The position numbers were made by a program, and so were the translations under genes. DNA of 64,000 nt from Rhynchospora pubera (taxonomy: Eukaryota; Streptophyta; Magnoliopsida; Poales; Cyperaceae), in assembly GCA_028095005.1 (NCBI GenBank), contig CM051459.1:257844229-257908228 (forward strand), written 5' to 3'. Shown here one piece after another: positions 58,863-64,000 of the stretch (positions are counted from its first letter, which is position 1; each line of letters starts with the position of its first letter). Below the pieces are notes generated by a model. The model made no database searches. It had not been told where the DNA came from and saw only the letters and a program-made list of their open reading frames with translations.

Positions 58863-59392
58863 TTCCGTAATTAAACGTACAGTTCTCGCGAGATATTTAT
58901 ATCTCCAAAATTACAGTTTATTTTATTTTTTATTTTGATATCTCATTAATGCCTTAATTATTAATTCCTTAAAATTAGAGGGAAATTTAAGCATTTATTC
59001 TGTCCGGTAAAGCATCATGTGTGTGTGTGTTTGTGTGTTTGTTTGTTTCAACAAAGAAACGAGTCAAACGACCAAACTGGCAGTGTACATTTTTACGAAG
59101 GATTTTGTGCGAATTTTTACGAAAATTTATGAATCGTGAAGCCATGTTATCTGTCTTTCTTAATTAACCTCACGAAACACATCTCAAACAACAAAAAAAT
59201 TCTCAATCTGGAACTGGAAGGATGACTTGTAGCAGTAGGGACTTTTGGTAAGTGTTAATGTTACCGTTTAAAAAAAAAAAAGAGTTAATGTTGCAACCAA
59301 CGAGTAGTAAATTCGAATATAAATTAAAAAACTTTTTGATATGAATTTAGGTATTTTTATTTGATAAATATAAAATGAGACTTTTAAATATA
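58863..59392. other. Intergenic DNA, no gene seen
   Basis: AT-rich, with a GTGTGTGTGTGTTTGTGTGTTTG microsatellite near 59020. No gene seen. Confidence 0.35.
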
Positions 59393-60323
59393 GGGAAAAT
59401 CATCTATATCCCCCTCAAATCTTAGCTTATTGGAAATACCCCCTCTAATCTTTAAATTTGGGTATATCCCCTTCTAAACATTGTTACTATAGATATTTAA
59501 CCTTGTGATGATTTTTTAACTCTGAAATGTCATTTTTTTAATTAATGGACGAAAATGTCCTCAGCTCCATCTTCCTATTATATTCTATGGTATACTGTTG
59601 AAAATAAATTTATGATATCAAATACTCCTCCTCTTCCAAACCATTTCATCTTTTAAAATGATTCACTTGAGTTTCACACTGATTTTAACTCGGTATGGAA
59701 GTGAGATGTAGCTTGGCCCGAATTCTTGTATAGGGTCTGCTGCACTGAGAATTGAGAACATTGTATTGTCCCCGTATAGACCTTCTAACTACTCTCCTTT
59801 CAAATGTACCAAAGAATAGCTACAAAGATAGAGATCTGTTATATTAATGCCTTAATGACATAAATTCACGATGCTTGTGGTTAGCTCCAAGATAATGTCA
59901 ATGATTAGGAAATAGACTTCAAAAGGATTTGCATGGACGGATCAGCTTCTTTTCCATCCACAAAGGCACATTTCTAGGTTCTGTAATTTAAGCGAAGAGA
60001 CCAATATGAAAAGATCAATTTAGAGATTATCTAAAAAAAAGAAAAGATCAATTTAGCCTTTGACTTTTCTTCCTCCCTTGCCTTATATTCATATAATTTT
60101 TGTTAGGCGGAAAGAAAAATAGCAGGAAGGTCAATCGGCAAGAAAGAATAGAGGGTATTTTCGTCCATTATTTTAAAAAAAATAGTTTTTTAGAAATAAG
60201 AAATCCTTAAAAGTGTATATATCCATAGAAATGGTGTTCACAGGGGGATATATTCAAATTTAAAGATTAGAGAGAGATATTTCTAATAAATTAAGATTTG
60301 AGGAGGATATAGTTGATTTTCCC
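59393..60323. mobile_element. Non-autonomous DNA transposon with long terminal inverted repeats
   Basis: The left end GGGAAAATCATCTATATCC is complemented by the right end ...ATAGTTGATTTTCCC. The similarity continues inward for some 170 bp (CTCAAATCTTA; TCTAATCTTTAAATTTG; ATGGACGAAAAT versus ATTTTCGTCCAT). The 931-bp body has no open frame of note. Flanks are TATA-like on both sides, and the superfamily is unresolved. Confidence 0.7.
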
Positions 60324-60489
60324 TTATATACGATGACTAGAGCAAATTAAAATTTCACTTCAGATCTTCCGTGACATGTCTTGTATGACCAAATATGTGG
60401 CTTCAAATGAAAATCTGTATATATCATTTTGGACACGGGTCACGACTAGCATCGTTCGTAAGTTCTAAAATTTAAACCATGATAAAAAC
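60324..60489. other. Short spacer between two transposons
   Basis: I see no coding sequence or repeat in this 166-bp interval. Confidence 0.3.
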
Positions 60490-61480
60490 ACGGGGGTGAT
60501 AAGGATCATTTCCGATATTTATCATCTCCATCATCCCCACGCGTTTTTTTATTTTTGGCTCTACGCGTTTTCTATTTCTGGAAATCACTCTGTTTCTCTC
60601 CCTGCTACGTACGCTCGTCCCCCTCTCATTCCTTCCGCGTGTGCTCCCCCTCCCCCTCCCCTCTCTCACAGACACTATATATTGACACTATATGTTGATT
60701 ATAATTGTTGAAATTAATATATATAACTGTTGAAGTTAATATATATAACTGTTGAAGCTAATATATATGCCAATTCAATAATTTAAATATGCCCACTTCA
60801 AATATTACATTCAACATTTAAATATGCCAAGTTCAACAATTATATATATTAACTTCAACAGTTATATATATTAAATTCAACAGTTACATATATAACATAT
60901 TAACTTCAATAGTCACATATATAATTTCAACAGATACATATATAACTTCAACAGTTACATATATAACTTCAACAGTTATATATATTAACTTCAACAGTTA
61001 CATATATAACATATTAACTTCAATAGTCACATATATAACTTCAACAGCTACACATATAACTTCAACAGTTACACATATAACTTCAACAGTTATATATATT
61101 AACTTCAACAGTTATATATAACATATTAACTTTAACAATTACATATATAACTTCAACAGTACATATATTAACTTCAACAATTACGATATTGCCTTCAACA
61201 TTTAAATATATTAACTTCAACAGTTATGAAGTGTGTAGAGAAAAAGGAGAAGGGTGGAGGGAGACGGTGTACATGGGAGGGAGGAGGGGAGGAGGGAGAG
61301 GGGGGACGACGTATGTAGGAGGGAGGAGGAGGGAGGGGGACAGTGTACGTGGGAGGGAGGAGGGGACATGGGCGGATACAGAGGAGGGGAAGGCGAGAGA
61401 GTGTATGCGTGAGGGAGGAGTTAGTTACGTACGCGTGAGGATGATGGGGATGATATAATCTGAAGGATGGTCCTAAGCAA
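60490..61480. mobile_element. Minisatellite-bearing MITE, copy 3
   Basis: The left end GGGTGATAAGGATCATTTCC and CATCTCCATCATCCCCACGCG pair with the right GCGTGAGGATGATGGGGATG and GGATGGTCCTAAGCAATTC. The core is a minisatellite (60690-61225), followed by a GA/GGGAGG-rich tract (61225-61400). The layout matches copies at 30.1 and 58.2 kb. Confidence 0.62.
60690..61225. repeat. AT-rich minisatellite that reverses orientation near 60780
   Basis: From about 60700 to 60765 the units read ACTGTTGAAGTTAATATATA. From about 60830 to 61225 they read the reverse complement, TATATATTAACTTCAACAGT, in more than twenty degenerate units. The switch makes an imperfect palindrome. Confidence 0.72.
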
Positions 61481-61852
61481 TTCAATACGGCATCAAGAGA
61501 GAGCGCATACCAGAAGAACACGACAAACGATCCGAAACCGCCAAGTCACCCACGTACAAACCTGACCACGATAACATGCTTAGTACGTAAACGTACCGAG
61601 CAATAATTGACGCATTATACAGAGAATACAGAAAATGACAAGGAATCCAATCCATCGTAAAAGTAAAACCAAGTCGTGAAAGAAGCTTTATTATTTTCAT
61701 AAGAGTCGAGATATAATATAATTAAAGGGCTAAATCGAATAAAAAACAAAAGTCAATTATCATGAAATAGGAGATCGAAGTGTGGAAAGGTTACAAGCTT
61801 TTCTTATTTCGGTCGGAAGAAAGGAGAGAAACTGAGTGAGAGAGAGAGAGAG
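61481..61852. other. Upstream region and leader of the aminotransferase-like gene
   Basis: The last 50 bp before the ATG are purine-rich (GAGAGAGAGAGAGAG at 61838), a common plant leader feature. No clear TATA box or other gene is seen. Confidence 0.35.
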
Positions 61853-63980
61853 ATGGGGGAGGTGGAGGTGATTCATTCATGGTCGGCGCCGAGATCACTC
61901 AGCACAAGTCTCATGTACTCCTTCGCACAGGTTGAAGTTTCAATTTAACCCTTCTCTTTCGTTATTGCACTTCTAATGGTCTCTTGTACCTCCCAAAGTG
62001 GGAATGGAAGTGCCTCATTAGGTTCTGCTCTCTGGTTTGAGGGAGGGTTCAGGGTTGGAAGGGAAGAGAATTGATGGAGGTTGACTTCATGTATTTAAGA
62101 AATGCCAGTTGTTATTAGAATAGAAACCTTTATTGCCTGATATGATATGTTCATGTTAAGAAACCAAAGTTTAGTAGAAGCTGGTAAGCCACTCTAATTT
62201 GTTCTAAAAATATAATTTTGAATGTATCATGGGGCTTCCATTTGAGTGCAAATTCTACTAAAAAAAATAAAAGAAAACAATTGCTTTATGAGGTGTACCA
62301 ATTAAGTCAATCATTTTATTCTCTTATTAACTTTTGCTTCTTTTCATTGTTTTAGAGGGATGACATTGAAGTGCTTGATGAACCACTCTACGCTAATTTC
62401 TTGAGAGTTACTGGGGTTGATAGGCCTTACCGCGATGAAGTCTTGTCTAAAATGGTACTTGTCCTTGTTTTAAAATTGAATCAAGGGTTAATAATTTAGA
62501 CTGTAATTGCATTCTATTCTAAATTTTATTAGGCTTATTGTTGCATGTAATGATTCCTATCAAAGTATTTCGGATGCTGCGGATTGAGCCAAAATCAAGC
62601 TTTGTGATCCTTTTATTAATAGAAAAATCATCATTTCTAAGTTAAATATATAATTTCTGCATTTAACACAAAATGAGCCAGTGAAAAAAATTGAGAAAGG
62701 AAACCAAGATAGAGGGCCAAGTGGGTGTCAAATTCACTATACGCCACTAAATCAGTGCTGAGAAACTTGTATCCTTACTTTTTTAGATGACATTATGTTA
62801 ACTTCTACACTGGATTTTATTTTATTTTTTAACCTTAGGATTCAGATGGGAACAAAGTTTTGAATGAGGTGATTTTTGGACCTGGAGAGAAGAAATACCG
62901 ATATTGTAAGGTGACAATTTTTCTTAATTATAAGTATCCGAGTTTTTACTTAAAATAAGCCTTTCTTCTGTGAAACCAGCCTTAATTAGGGTTTCACATT
63001 ACTTAGGAAGTTTAATCCCCTGGGTCATCACAGAAGGTATTTTTTTACAATAATCCTTGAAATTTTGAACTCATTTGTTGGATCATCCCGTAATAATGAA
63101 ATTAACTGAAGCTTCAAGGTCGTAAAAAAGATGCTTTATTGGTACCACCTGTCAAGAAAAGTAGCATGTACCTTAACACTTTTCTCCCTCATCTTATTAT
63201 TATTATTTTGCATTCTGTTCCCCTTCTTAGGTATTAATTATCATCTTATCTGTCATATAATTTTTGTTTTTTAGACTTTTTTCTCATGAATTAATTTTAT
63301 TTCCAACCTTTATTTCAGCATATAGCAAAGCAGCGAACACCTGATCTGACTGCTGATTTAATGAAGAGAGGAAAGCATTTCATATTAATACGCAACCCTC
63401 TTCATATTTTGGTACATAGCTTTTGTCATATTGTAAATAAACAAGTCTAAATGCTACACACCCTCATCAGTTGGGCTTCATATCAGTCTGTCTCGGTATT
63501 GAGCGACTAAAAGTTGAGGTATCGTGTATTAGGCACGATGAAGCTATTAGGCACCTATGAGAGTTCTTCAGGATCTCTTGAGATCTTAACATAAATCTAT
63601 GAATAATAAAATTTTAAAGAGAAGACACTCTAATTGTTTATTTTAAGCATAAAGACACTGATTTGTTTACTAGATTTTAAACAGAAAGATGCTTGCTTAT
63701 ACTGAATTAAGGAACTTCAGGCCTAGTAACAGCTTTTACCAGGAACTTGGTGCACCAGTAAAATTAATGTCACATGTAAACTCAATACTAAGGTGCATAT
63801 TTTACATAATTTGAACTGTTATTTTCTTTTGTTTAACACCAGCCATCTTTTGATAAAGTCGTGCCACCATCGTTTTCTGAGCTTGGTCTATCTGGCCTGG
63901 CATCCATATACTGTGAACTAACTGAGCTAGGCAAAGCTCCACCTGTTATAGATTCTGAAGATTTACAAAAGGACCCAGAG
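61853..63980 (+). CDS. Branched-chain-aminotransferase-like protein, N-terminal part (3' end outside the window)
   Basis: Plant proteins of this type join an N-terminal P-loop/sulfotransferase-like domain to a C-terminal class IV PLP aminotransferase domain. Exons in view: 61853-61930, 62356-62454, 62839-62910, 63319-63411 and 63843-63980. All lie in phase 0 with GT-AG, giving 160 residues before the edge. The start MGEVEVIHSWSAPRSLSTSL contains a P-loop-like SxPRSLST turn for phosphate or PAPS binding. Further family blocks are DEPLYANFLRVTG, RPYRDEVLSKM, KKYRYCKHIAKQR and GKHFILIRNPLHIL. Only the N-terminal domain is visible; the aminotransferase half is expected to the right. The first ATG after the GA-rich leader was chosen. 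Substrate and location are unknown. Confidence 0.88.
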
Positions 63981-64000
63981 GTTTGTCATACTTCCACTTG

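Overview
The window is nuclear DNA of a flowering plant. Every protein-coding gene has GT-AG introns, intergenic DNA is AT-rich, and the region is packed with plant transposable elements (Tourist- and Mutator-type MITEs, a Helitron end, Athila-type Ty3/gypsy and Ty1/copia sequences). The many GTTTGGAT-ended MITEs and the BLE2-like gene lean towards a monocot, but I cannot name the species.

Genes, left to right: (1) 1-7601, minus: a HUA2-like PWWP/CID protein, eight exons in view, 3' end cut by the window edge. (2) 11205-15647, minus: a complete TMEM115 / rhomboid-like 19 membrane protein, eight exons. (3) 23776-28662, plus: a complete MATH-BTB (BPM-type) CUL3 adaptor, five exons. (4) 53564-56863, plus: a BLE2-like membrane protein with armadillo-like repeats, two exons, carrying a lineage-specific tandem repeat near its N-terminus. 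(5) 61853-63980, plus: the first five exons of a branched-chain-aminotransferase-like protein with an N-terminal P-loop/sulfotransferase-like domain, 3' end cut by the window edge. The five genes look like unrelated housekeeping or regulatory genes, with no sign of a functional cluster.

Repeats: 7.6-11.2 kb and 15.9-22.6 kb hold many MITEs (several nested inside one another) and a Helitron 3' terminus at 21568-21597. 29.2-36 kb holds further nested MITEs, a minisatellite-bearing element and a large fold-back element. 36427-53053 is one minus-strand Athila-type retrotransposon bounded by a perfect AACTG target duplication. Its 5' LTR was hit by a second, opposite-facing, non-autonomous relative (47922-51107) and by a copia-type LTR (51108-52589) that has no target duplication and sits at a deletion junction. 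The gag-pol frame of the outer element is broken by stops and frameshifts, but a 504-residue Athila ORF-1-type frame downstream of pol is intact. 57.8-61.5 kb holds more MITEs, a long-TIR element and two minisatellite-bearing elements.

The most unusual signal is a short hairpin-forming cassette, core CTGGCGGGTCGCCAG. It occurs about 27 times through the outer retrotransposon: in both LTRs, in spacers, and inside or between coding domains.
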